Origin: Richelia sp. UBA3308
GTDB lineage: Bacteria; Cyanobacteriota; Cyanobacteriia; Cyanobacteriales; Nostocaceae
DNA: 18,237 nt
Direction: 5' to 3'
NCBI GenBank assembly: GCA_002361335.1
Contig: DESS01000300.1
Coordinates: 1 to 18,237, forward strand
Below are positions 7,116 to 14,243 of this stretch, piece by piece (the first letter of the stretch is position 1; every line of letters begins with the position of its first letter). Position numbers and translations under genes: made by a program. The notes beneath the pieces are model-generated. The model saw only the letters and a program-made list of their open reading frames with translations. It did not search any database and had not been told where the DNA came from.

Positions 7116-7190
7116 ACACCTGATTTTTACTTATAAAAAATGTAATTTGACTAACATTTAATTTAAGAAAACACCTGATTTTATCCTATT
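7116..7190 (+). promoter_or_regulatory. Paired copies of a recurrent 20-bp motif upstream of the 130-aa secreted-protein gene
   Basis: The full motif ACACCTGATTTTATCCTATT lies at 7171-7190, and a diverged copy beginning ACACCTGATTTTTACTTAT at 7116-7134, 55 bp upstream. Closely related copies occur at 11289-11308, 11324-11343 and 17903-17923, each in an upstream region. The full copy ends 100 bp before the start of the 130-aa gene. TATCCT inside it fits the loose TA-N3-T form of a cyanobacterial -10 box, but I see no matching -35, so an operator is equally likely. Function is unknown. Confidence 0.5.
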
Positions 7191-7290
7191 GGGTTTGAGG
7201 TTGATGTGAGTCACTATTAGGACATAAAGCAAACGAACAATAAATTTGCTTTCCAAAAAACATTAATTCTCAAATTAAAAGGTAATAAAA

Positions 7291-7683
7291 ATGCAAGTTA
7301 AATCTTTTATCTCTTCTGCTTTGCTGTTAGGTGTTGTTGCTTTTTATCCTGCTATAAATACTCAGGAAGTTGCTGCAAAACCTTCTCCTAAAAAGCCTTA
7401 TTGTACTGTTGCTTCTAAACAAGGTGGTCGCTATTGGACATGGACTGGGTCTAGCATAAACCAATCTTGTACTTTCGCAATGTTTAAAGTTTTAGGATTT
7501 GGTCAAAGTGTTGATAGAGCAACAAAGGGAACCTATAAAGCTAATGGTTTAAATAGAGCAAAATTACGTTGCAATCAAGGTAAAAAGAAAGTGATTGGTT
7601 CCGGAAGTTCTGTGTTTGAAAATGGTATCAATATGGCAAAAAAATTAAAGTGGAATGGTTGTACTTTGAAAATTACTAATTAA
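7291..7683 (+). CDS. Small exported four-cysteine protein, unknown function
   Basis: I do not recognise this 130-aa protein. It has a clear Sec signal peptide (MQVKSFISSALLLGVVAF, predicted cleavage near residue 29 after VAA). The mature part is basic and has four cysteines (38, 60, 94, 124), enough for two disulfides, with an aromatic patch YWTWTG at 48-53 and a Lys-rich tail. An AAAAGG sequence 8 bp before the ATG supports the start. It is convergent with the large AAA-WD40 gene, and the two coding ends overlap by 8 bp (7676-7683), both stop codons lying in the overlap. It is preceded by the recurrent 20-bp motif. A periplasmic or extracellular role is the only supported inference. Confidence 0.75.
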   Translation: MQVKSFISSALLLGVVAFYPAINTQEVAAKPSPKKPYCTVASKQGGRYWTWTGSSINQSCTFAMFKVLGFGQSVDRATKGTYKANGLNRAKLRCNQGKKKVIGSGSSVFENGINMAKKLKWNGCTLKITN

Positions 7684-10600
7684 TTTTATTCTGTTGCTTG
7701 CATACTTTTCGTAATTCCTTTTCTTCAGGATGAATTGCTAAATAATCTTGCAACCAACCGCAACCCATTTTCATTAAATCATCTAATTTTAAATCTAATT
7801 TCCATAGCTTCACGGTACCATCTCTACTAGCTGAAGCTATGGTTTTTCCATCTGGACTAAAACTGATTTGAGTAATTTTGTTTAAATGACCTTCCATTAC
7901 TCTTAATAGTTGACCATCTTTAAGATTCCAAAGTTTTATTGTGTTGTCAAAACTACCAGAAGCTAAAATTTTTCCATTTGGACTAAAACGAAGACTTCTA
8001 ATCCATTCACGATGAGCTGGAATACGTTGCAATTCTTTTCTATTTTCTGTATCCCAAATTATAATAATACCTTGATTTCCACCAGTAGCAATTAGTTTAC
8101 TGTCGGGACTAAAAGCTAAAGCGTGTAAATAACCCATATCAGCATCAAAAACCTGGGACATCCGACCATTATTTACATCCCAAAATAATACTCGACCATC
8201 GGAACTTGCTGAAGCTAATTTTTTACCATCTGGACTATAACTAACAGCTTTTACATTACGAACATGACCTTGGAGAGTTTGTAATAATTCTCCATTTTCT
8301 GCATTCCATATTTTGACTGTTTTATCAAAACTTCCGGAAGCAAACTTTTTACTGTCTGGATTAAAACTAACACTAGTAGTAGCTCTGATATGACCTTTAT
8401 GGGAATATATTTCTGTGCCATTTTCTAAATTCCACAGTTTAACTGTTTTATCGGAACTTGCAGAGGCTAATAATTTACCATTTGGACTAAAGCTAATATC
8501 CCGAATATTTTTTGTATGACCTTTTAAAGTTTTTATTAATTTACGATTTGTAACATTCCACAGTTTAATATTACTATCGGTACCAGCAGCAGCGATAATC
8601 TTACCATCCGGACTAAAACTAACTGCTGAAACCTCACCATCATTTGTAAGTAAAGTTTGTGGTTCTGTATCCTCAAGCGACCAAATCCTTAAAGTGCGAT
8701 CGCCAATTGAAAAAAGTTTCTTACCGTCAGGGCTAAAGGTGACATTACGAATACCACCGCTATGACCTTTGAAAGTTTGGGGTAGAGTGTCTGGGGTATT
8801 CAAATTCCACAGCTTTAATGTACCATCACTTGCAGAAGAAACCAGTTGCTTTCCATTGGGACTAAAGTTTACACCCCAAACTGTACCTCGATGGTCGGGG
8901 AAGTTTTCTATTTCCTCACTAGTTTCAACATTCCATAACTTTACTGTACTGTCTTCGCTTGTAGAAGCAAGGGTTTTTCCATCTGGACTAAAATCAACGG
9001 TTCTCACATTACCCTGATGGCCTCTAAGGGTTTTGAGTAATTTACCATCTTCAACCTGCCAAAGTTTGATTTTATTATCTGCACTAGTAGAAGCAAGAGT
9101 TTTCCCATCAGGACTAAATTTTACATATGTTACCCAACGACGATGAGCAGGAATTTTTTTTATTAACTTACCATCTACAACATTCCACAGTTTCACCCAA
9201 CCTCTCGAACTGGAGGAAGCAATTATTTTCCCATCTGGACTAAAACTAATACTTCTGACCCAGGTATTATTATGAGCGAGGATAGTTTTGACAAACTTAC
9301 CATTTTCTACATTCCAAAATTTAATTGTACCGTCATAGCTACAAGAAGCCAAAGTTTTTCCATCTGGACTAAATCTCACATTCCAAATTTCACCACTATG
9401 ACCTTTAAAAGTGTGAATTAAATTTCCTTTGATATCCCAAATTCTGACTATAGAATCGGTACCACCAGTAGCAATAAATTTACCATTGGGACTAACATTA
9501 ACATCTGTAAGGATAATAGAATATTCAATTTCTACACGATTCTCTTCTCTGACAAGGGATATTGATTGACTTAAAGTCTTTTTAATTTGTTTTCGGGTTG
9601 ATTTTTGAATTGGAATTGGTTTTGCTAAATCTTTGATTTCTTTTGCAATTATTAATCCTTCCTTGAGTGCATCAAATGGTTGTTCGTTAATTGTATTTTG
9701 AATAGCTGCACTTTTAAAAGAAAGATTCGCTTCTGTTCTTTCTCTACTTGCTTTGATTAATTGTAACCCTGTAAATAATGCAGTAACCAAAGATATTACA
9801 AAAAATATACTACCGAAAGTTATAGTTTTCTTTGCTTTTTTCTGAGCTTGAGTTAAAGTATTGTTCGCTTGGGCTAGTATTTTACTTTCTTCTTCTTTGA
9901 TATTTAAATTCAGTTGAGTTTGACGCTGTTCTAATTCTTGAGAAGCAGATAAAAAGCGATAATCATTTGGACTTAATTGTTGATTATTTGCCCAGGATAA
10001 AGCATCTTGTAAAGCTTGTCCTTGTAGGAGTCGGGATTCATCTTGAAAATTAGAAGCTACCCAAACATTAAAATTTTGAGAATAGGGACGTAAATCTGCT
10101 AATTGTTTCTCAACCCAATTTTGATTAAAAATAGTTTGGTAAATCGAATTATAAATTTTTAATCTACCTTGATTCTGAACTACTAAACCAGATAATCTTA
10201 AATCAGTTTGTTCTAAACTACCATCAGCGATAACTTCTTGCTGCTGTAAACTTTCTTGATATATCCCTAATAATCTACCGGCTTTATTTTCATTTCTTAA
10301 AATTCTATCCCGAATGGTTTTTAAATGCTCCGGTTCGTCTTGATTTTCCCAATTATCAATAATATGCTTCTGGACTATATTTGATATTGATTTAGAATTA
10401 ACAAGATAATCTTGCTGAGCATAGTCTTGATAGGCATAGTCTTTAATAATTTTACATAACTTTTGTGTCAGGAATGGTTGTCCACCAGTCCAATGCAATA
10501 TTTCCTCAATTGCTACTTGGGGATTATCTACTTTACCTTCTAAGCCCTTAATTAGAGGTTTTACTTCATCAATTTTAAATCCTTGTAATTCAATTGCTTT

Positions 10601-11218
10601 ACCAATATTAAATGGCGTTTGAGTTTTATCTTTAATTAAATCGCTAGGAGTTGCTACTCCCAACAGCGCAAAAGTTAAACGTTGATATGCTGGATTATCA
10701 ACCCGTTTATTATAAAAAAACCTAATTAAAGCAAAAAAATCATCCAGAGAAAAACTTTGACTCAAAACTCGGTCAATTTCATCTACAAAGATAATAATTT
10801 GTGATTTAACTTCAATTAATAAAATTTCATCAATAAATAAATTTAAACGCTGTACTGGTGAAAGTAAATCTCGTCTTTCTTTCCACCATTTACGCCAATT
10901 TATTTTGTTACTTAGCTGACAATTACTAACTAAAGATTGGACAATACCGGCATACCATTTTTCTGCCGTCACATCTTCTTTACCAATACCAGTTAAATCA
11001 ATAAAAGCACAAACAATACCATCAGCTTGTAACCTTTCCATAGTTCGGACTCGCAAACTAGATTTACCCATCTGTCGGGAGTTAAGTACATAACAAAATT
11101 CACCAGCTTTTAAACTTTGGTAAAATTCTAAATCCGCTTGACGGGTAACATAACTTGAAGATTGAGCCGAAAGACTTCCACCAATTTGATATTCATATTC
11201 TGATAGTGATTTAATCAT
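7676..11218 (-). CDS. AAA-like ATPase with transmembrane helix and 14 WD40 repeats
   Basis: A 1180-aa STAND-like protein. The N-terminal AAA-like domain begins with EYQIGGSLSAQSSSYVTRQAD and has Walker A SRQMGKSS (47-54) and Walker B IIIFVDEIDR (141-150), followed by WTGGQPFLTQKLC (243-255) and a winged-helix-like segment. A single membrane helix lies at about 466-489 after a short coiled region. From about 567 to 1145 there are 14 WD40 units with FSPDGK...ASASxDxTVKLWN, enough for two seven-bladed propellers; only the seventh blade is slightly shortened. The family is common in Nostocales and is thought to sense a ligand through the propeller and act as a signalling switch, which here is inference. 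The ATPase and repeat parts lie on either side of the membrane helix; orientation is not determined. The frame is intact. Confidence 0.92.
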   Translation of the reverse strand: MIKSLSEYEYQIGGSLSAQSSSYVTRQADLEFYQSLKAGEFCYVLNSRQMGKSSLRVRTMERLQADGIVCAFIDLTGIGKEDVTAEKWYAGIVQSLVSNCQLSNKINWRKWWKERRDLLSPVQRLNLFIDEILLIEVKSQIIIFVDEIDRVLSQSFSLDDFFALIRFFYNKRVDNPAYQRLTFALLGVATPSDLIKDKTQTPFNIGKAIELQGFKIDEVKPLIKGLEGKVDNPQVAIEEILHWTGGQPFLTQKLCKIIKDYAYQDYAQQDYLVNSKSISNIVQKHIIDNWENQDEPEHLKTIRDRILRNENKAGRLLGIYQESLQQQEVIADGSLEQTDLRLSGLVVQNQGRLKIYNSIYQTIFNQNWVEKQLADLRPYSQNFNVWVASNFQDESRLLQGQALQDALSWANNQQLSPNDYRFLSASQELEQRQTQLNLNIKEEESKILAQANNTLTQAQKKAKKTITFGSIFFVISLVTALFTGLQLIKASRERTEANLSFKSAAIQNTINEQPFDALKEGLIIAKEIKDLAKPIPIQKSTRKQIKKTLSQSISLVREENRVEIEYSIILTDVNVSPNGKFIATGGTDSIVRIWDIKGNLIHTFKGHSGEIWNVRFSPDGKTLASCSYDGTIKFWNVENGKFVKTILAHNNTWVRSISFSPDGKIIASSSSRGWVKLWNVVDGKLIKKIPAHRRWVTYVKFSPDGKTLASTSADNKIKLWQVEDGKLLKTLRGHQGNVRTVDFSPDGKTLASTSEDSTVKLWNVETSEEIENFPDHRGTVWGVNFSPNGKQLVSSASDGTLKLWNLNTPDTLPQTFKGHSGGIRNVTFSPDGKKLFSIGDRTLRIWSLEDTEPQTLLTNDGEVSAVSFSPDGKIIAAAGTDSNIKLWNVTNRKLIKTLKGHTKNIRDISFSPNGKLLASASSDKTVKLWNLENGTEIYSHKGHIRATTSVSFNPDSKKFASGSFDKTVKIWNAENGELLQTLQGHVRNVKAVSYSPDGKKLASASSDGRVLFWDVNNGRMSQVFDADMGYLHALAFSPDSKLIATGGNQGIIIIWDTENRKELQRIPAHREWIRSLRFSPNGKILASGSFDNTIKLWNLKDGQLLRVMEGHLNKITQISFSPDGKTIASASRDGTVKLWKLDLKLDDLMKMGCGWLQDYLAIHPEEKELRKVCKQQNKIN

Positions 11219-11288
11219 GATGAGAGAAAATAAATCATTATTTTTGAGTATAGTATATAGAGTTTTAAATTATTTCAATAAAAAATAA

Positions 11289-11343
11289 ATACCTGACTTT
11301 ATCCTATTTTTTTATGTTTGGGAATACCTGATTTTTCCCTATG
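11289..11343 (+). promoter_or_regulatory. Second pair of the recurrent 20-bp motif between divergent genes
   Basis: ATACCTGACTTTATCCTATT (11289-11308) and ATACCTGATTTTTCCCTATG (11324-11343) are spaced 35 bp apart start to start. They lie in the 282-bp gap between the leftward AAA-WD40 gene (71 bp to its start) and the rightward 271-aa secreted-protein gene (158 bp to its start). They could serve either or both. The pairing mirrors the arrangement at 7116-7190. Confidence 0.5.
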
Positions 11344-11500
11344 GTTTTTATCTTTCTCAAATCACACAATAGTAACCATAGTTTGAATTGATTTAGTTAA
11401 ACACAACAGATGATTTATTTTTTTAGATTATCTAATGGATGCATAAATATTTCTCTTCAAACGTAATCAAAGAAAGAACACCAAATTATAGGAATTAAAA

Positions 11501-12316
11501 ATGAATTTCCAAAAACTAATCGCAGCACCTATTGCTCTCGGATTAACAGTTAGTAGTTTTCCCCTAGTAAATTCACCCGCTCATGCTAAAACTGTCGAGA
11601 TTCCTATTCCTAAAGCTGTAGTTAGTACAGCATTTAACGCAGCATTAAGTTCAACTAAAGTTCGTCTGGATAATTACGGGAAAAAACGTGGTACTACTTG
11701 GCATAAAGACTCTAGCTATATTTTATTTCCTAATGGAGCTAAGACATCATTCCCAATTCCTGAATACAAATTTAAGGTTACGAAATATAGACAGTTGAAA
11801 TACTATGTAGATGATATGAATACTTCATCTATTAAAAGTACTATTAATGGTAGCCGCATTAAAACAACTCTCAATTTTGAAAGTCAAGGTGAAGAAATAA
11901 AAGCCAAATGTATCCGCAGAAGATTCAAAAAGTGGAAGGAATGTTCTATAAAAATGGAAAGAGATATTCATTTAAATAACTCCAGACTTTCCATGTCTTT
12001 TATACCTGTTGCTTATAACGGTTCCATTTCCTACAAAAATCCAGTAGTTGATTTTAAAACTGATGTACGGATTGCTAATAAGTTATGCAAAACCTTTAAA
12101 GGTATCTGTAAGAATATTGAAGGTCGGATAAAAAACGAATTAACTAACAGTATTGAAAATAGACTTACTAGTGGTCTGAATCGTTCACAAGTCAGAGCCA
12201 CAGTAGCAAATTCTGTGAAAAAATCACTCCATAGCCGCTTGGGTAAATACAAGAACTGGAAAATTGTTTCTATTAAGAGTAAGGGTAATAAATTCATCTT
12301 AAAGCTGAGTAAGTAA
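11501..12316 (+). CDS. Exported basic protein, unknown function
   Basis: I do not recognise this 271-aa protein. A Sec signal peptide is clear (MNFQKLIAAPIALGLTVSSF, cleavage expected after AHA at about 29). The mature chain is strongly basic with alternating hydrophobic/polar segments suggestive of beta structure in the middle (about 75-190) and an amphipathic helical region near 205-245 (RIKNELTNSIENRLTSGL). Four cysteines are present in two close pairs (KAKC...KEC and KLCKTFKGIC). AGGA 7 bp before the ATG supports the start. Its signal peptide is strikingly like that of the downstream metallopeptidase gene (shared LIAAPIA and GL...FP), suggesting a common origin of the two 5' ends. It is the first of a rightward run of exported-protein genes. 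Confidence 0.72.
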   Translation: MNFQKLIAAPIALGLTVSSFPLVNSPAHAKTVEIPIPKAVVSTAFNAALSSTKVRLDNYGKKRGTTWHKDSSYILFPNGAKTSFPIPEYKFKVTKYRQLKYYVDDMNTSSIKSTINGSRIKTTLNFESQGEEIKAKCIRRRFKKWKECSIKMERDIHLNNSRLSMSFIPVAYNGSISYKNPVVDFKTDVRIANKLCKTFKGICKNIEGRIKNELTNSIENRLTSGLNRSQVRATVANSVKKSLHSRLGKYKNWKIVSIKSKGNKFILKLSK

Positions 12317-12412
12317 TTAGATTTGAATTGAAATGAAAATATACTCTATATACCTAAAAATATTACTGGTGCATTCTATTATTTCTGATTATTGTTAAAC
12401 CGCAAAATATTT

Positions 12413-12439
12413 TAGAGACGTTAATGATTTACGTCTCTA
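12413..12439. repeat. Palindromic repeat of the GAGACGT family
   Basis: TAGAGACGT and ACGTCTCTA form a perfect 9-bp stem around a 9-nt loop, 96 bp after the end of the 271-aa gene. A related hairpin lies at 14176-14204. This type is dispersed in many cyanobacterial genomes. It could act as a weak transcription stop, but no T-run follows. Confidence 0.65.
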
Positions 12440-12505
12440 GAATTATCTCCATCAATGCAATTAACACTACCATAAGTAGTTCAGTCCGAAAAATTATAAC
12501 TTGTA

Positions 12506-12539
12506 CGTAGTTGCGCTTTAGCGCTAAAGCGCAACTACG
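12506..12539. repeat. Perfect 34-bp palindrome
   Basis: The half-site CGTAGTTGCGCTTTAGC (12506-12522) is followed without spacer by its exact reverse complement (12523-12539). It lies 76 bp before the start of the metallopeptidase N-terminal frame. A diverged relative of the same half-site occurs at 16219-16236. The sequence type is familiar as a dispersed cyanobacterial palindrome. Confidence 0.8.
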
Positions 12540-12615
12540 AGCCTAATACAGCTATTTTACATTTCGTTACATCATGAGATTTTTTCTCACCTACTTACTT
12601 AATCAAGGAGAAAAT

Positions 12616-13113
12616 ATGAAGTTACAAAGACTGATTGCTGCACCAATCGCTTTCGGATTAATTATAGGTAATTTTCCTTCCCTCACGGCTGATGCTAAAA
12701 ATGTAAATCTTTCCGCTCCTAATACATCTTTTAACATCGCAATGGATACAAATCAGGATGCTAAAAACGGAGAAAATACGCCAGAAAATAAAGTTGCTGA
12801 AGCACCTGAAAGCGAAGAAAGTTCTACAGAAAATCAAAATTCCGAACAATCTAAAACCGAAGAAAGCTCTACAGAAAATCAAATTTCTGAAACACCTGAA
12901 AACGAAGAAACTTCCGATACCGAGACTACTGTAGAAGAACCTGCTGAAGTAATTGAAGAATCAGAACCATCTCAATCATCAGAAAAGTGTCCCAATGGTG
13001 GTGAACATATCAACATTGGAGGTATAGTTTCAATTTCTAATTGTCATAAATTAGAAAATTCCGATTCCTCAAAGGTGCGCTCAAAGATATTAAAAGTCGC
13101 GTACCTTCCCTAG
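12616..13113 (+). CDS. N-terminal fragment of frameshifted exported metallopeptidase (signal peptide and acidic linker)
   Basis: This 165-codon frame encodes a Sec signal peptide (MKLQRLIAAPIAFGLIIGNF, with a processing region near TADAK) and a long acidic, low-complexity linker rich in Glu, Ser, Thr and Asn. The linker contains a duplicated EESSTENQ unit. It ends with CPNGGEHINIGG and CHKLENSDSS before running out of frame. The start is at 12616 because AAGGAG stands 5 bp upstream; an earlier in-frame ATG at 12574 has no such site and would bury the signal peptide. The continuation is in the -1 frame (see 13050-13113 and 13170-13697). If joined, the product would be about 360 aa with an acidic propeptide-like region before the peptidase domain. 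Confidence 0.7.
   Translation: MKLQRLIAAPIAFGLIIGNFPSLTADAKNVNLSAPNTSFNIAMDTNQDAKNGENTPENKVAEAPESEESSTENQNSEQSKTEESSTENQISETPENEETSDTETTVEEPAEVIEESEPSQSSEKCPNGGEHINIGGIVSISNCHKLENSDSSKVRSKILKVAYLP
13050..13113 (+). other. Frameshift zone joining the two metallopeptidase frames
   Basis: The upstream frame stays open to the TAG at 13111-13113, while the peptidase frame is open from 13050 onward. Between 13075 and 13169 the second frame reads as normal protein (GALKDIKSRVPS, then KSEVKQEVVDAVRLAEK) directly leading into the annotated ATG at 13170, which has no ribosome binding site. Loss of one base near 13072-13076 (AAGGTG in place of an AAGGGTG-like ancestor) would explain the break. No X-XXY-YYZ slippery heptamer is visible in the overlap, so a mutation or sequencing error is more likely than programmed frameshifting. 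Confidence 0.7.
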
Positions 13114-13169
13114 ATACAAAATCTGAAGTTAAGCAAGAAGTAGTCGATGCTGTTAGATTAGCCGAAAAA

Positions 13170-13697
13170 ATGGCAAAAGCAGGTGTTGACCGTTTGGATT
13201 ATATCCTAGCTCCTAAAAGAAGCAAGAATAAGAAGAAACGCTGGAAAAATGACAAAATTGCGACAGCTTATTTTGGTAGCAGACAAGCAACAGTTGAACA
13301 AATAAAAGCTGTACGACGCAGACTCAAACGCGCTCATCGTCGTCTAGCAGACCGTAAACTAAATATTAGACTACTCCCTCAATCAAGAGCTTCAAAATCC
13401 AGCACCAACGGTCACAATTATGGAGGACCAATTACACCACGTCGGTTTGTGTTATTTCCCAATTGGTTTAAAAAGAAGTCTAAGGAAGAAAAAGCAGCAA
13501 TTATTATTCACGAACTTCTCCATGATTGGTTTATAGATCACAAAATTAAAGATGGTGGTAAACGCAAAACTGTATATGGTTCTCGTCTAGCAAAAAAATT
13601 GGCGAAAGAGAAACCAAGAACTGCTCGACGTAATCCTGAAAATTACGAGCAATTCACCTTCGCTGTATGGGATTTTATTAAGAATCGCGCCAAATAA
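13170..13697 (+). CDS. M35-like (aspzincin-type) metallopeptidase domain, C-terminal part of a frameshifted gene
   Basis: This frame holds a zinc peptidase domain. The zinc motif is H114-E-L-L-H118 in IIIHELLHDWF. It is followed by GGKRKTVYG (129-137) and NPENYEQF (155-162), which resemble the GTxxDxxYG and N.xxYE.F signatures of family M35 (deuterolysin/peptidyl-Lys peptidases). The usual third ligand Asp in GTxxDxxYG is Lys here by direct alignment; Asp128, ten residues after the second His, is a candidate substitute. The true domain begins upstream: the frame is open from 13050 and encodes plausible sequence before this ATG, so the ATG is probably not a native start. It should be exported via the signal peptide encoded in the preceding frame. 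The 137-aa gene follows after 32 bp. Confidence 0.72.
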   Translation: MAKAGVDRLDYILAPKRSKNKKKRWKNDKIATAYFGSRQATVEQIKAVRRRLKRAHRRLADRKLNIRLLPQSRASKSSTNGHNYGGPITPRRFVLFPNWFKKKSKEEKAAIIIHELLHDWFIDHKIKDGGKRKTVYGSRLAKKLAKEKPRTARRNPENYEQFTFAVWDFIKNRAK

Positions 13698-13729
13698 TTA
13701 CTCTCTACAAAAAAACTTGCGAAGAAAAA

Positions 13730-14143
13730 ATGATGAATAAGATAAGATCTAAACTGATTACTCTTACCGTATTATCTGTAGTAACTCTTGGTAGTTACGT
13801 AATTTTTACAGCACCCAGTATCGCCGAAAAACTACAAATTACTCCACAAAAAAACGAGGGGAAAAAGCTCAAATGTATACGTGTGAATCGTAGATTTTCT
13901 CTCTGTGGAAATTCAAACTTTAAAAATAAATTTGTTGCTGGATTTGGAATTCATTTCAGTACAGTAGACCCAAAAGGTCGTCTTACTATTGTGGGTAAAA
14001 AACGTTCTATTAATAGCAGTCCCAAAAGTTGTGATGCATTAATGAAAGAAACAAATGTCCCTAAAAATACTCGTATAAAAGCAGTTAAAGTCTGTAGACA
14101 AATGTTCAAAGAACATCAAACACAACGTTTACGGATGAATTAA
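13730..14143 (+). CDS. Second small exported four-cysteine protein, unknown function
   Basis: I do not recognise this 137-aa protein. It has an N-terminal signal peptide or signal anchor (basic MMNKIRSK, hydrophobic core 9-26, likely cleavage after SIA near 32). The mature part is very basic and has four cysteines (49, 59, 101, 122), the same number as the 130-aa protein at 7291, though I see no convincing sequence similarity between them. A short glycine/aromatic stretch FVAGFGIHF lies at 68-76. The ATG pair at 13730-13735 makes the start ambiguous by one codon. The 32-bp gap after the metallopeptidase frame suggests cotranscription with it. Confidence 0.68.
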   Translation: MMNKIRSKLITLTVLSVVTLGSYVIFTAPSIAEKLQITPQKNEGKKLKCIRVNRRFSLCGNSNFKNKFVAGFGIHFSTVDPKGRLTIVGKKRSINSSPKSCDALMKETNVPKNTRIKAVKVCRQMFKEHQTQRLRMN

Positions 14144-14175
14144 TTCAAATAAATAATCATCAAGTCCCATTAATT

Positions 14176-14204
14176 GTAGAGACGTAGCACTGCTACGTCT
14201 TTAC
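14176..14204. repeat. Palindromic repeat (GAGACGTAGCA family)
   Basis: AGACGTAGCA-c-TGCTACGTCT is a perfect 10-bp stem (14180-14200) that extends to 14176-14204 with one mismatch. It is the common cyanobacterial dispersed hairpin, related to 12413-12439. It sits in the 100-bp gap between the 137-aa gene and the serine hydrolase gene. Confidence 0.75.
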
Positions 14205-14243
14205 CAAATTGTGAACATCAAATAAACTAACCAACTAAAATAA

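Noticed and set aside
6762..7136. 124-aa open frame on the + strand
   Set aside because: It runs through the terminator T-run, two MITE-like elements and the heptamer repeat, and has no family resemblance or ribosome site.
13084..13099. Programmed -1 frameshift in the metallopeptidase gene
   Set aside because: No X-XXY-YYZ slippery heptamer is in frame in the overlap, and no strong downstream stem was noticed; an indel or sequencing error is simpler.
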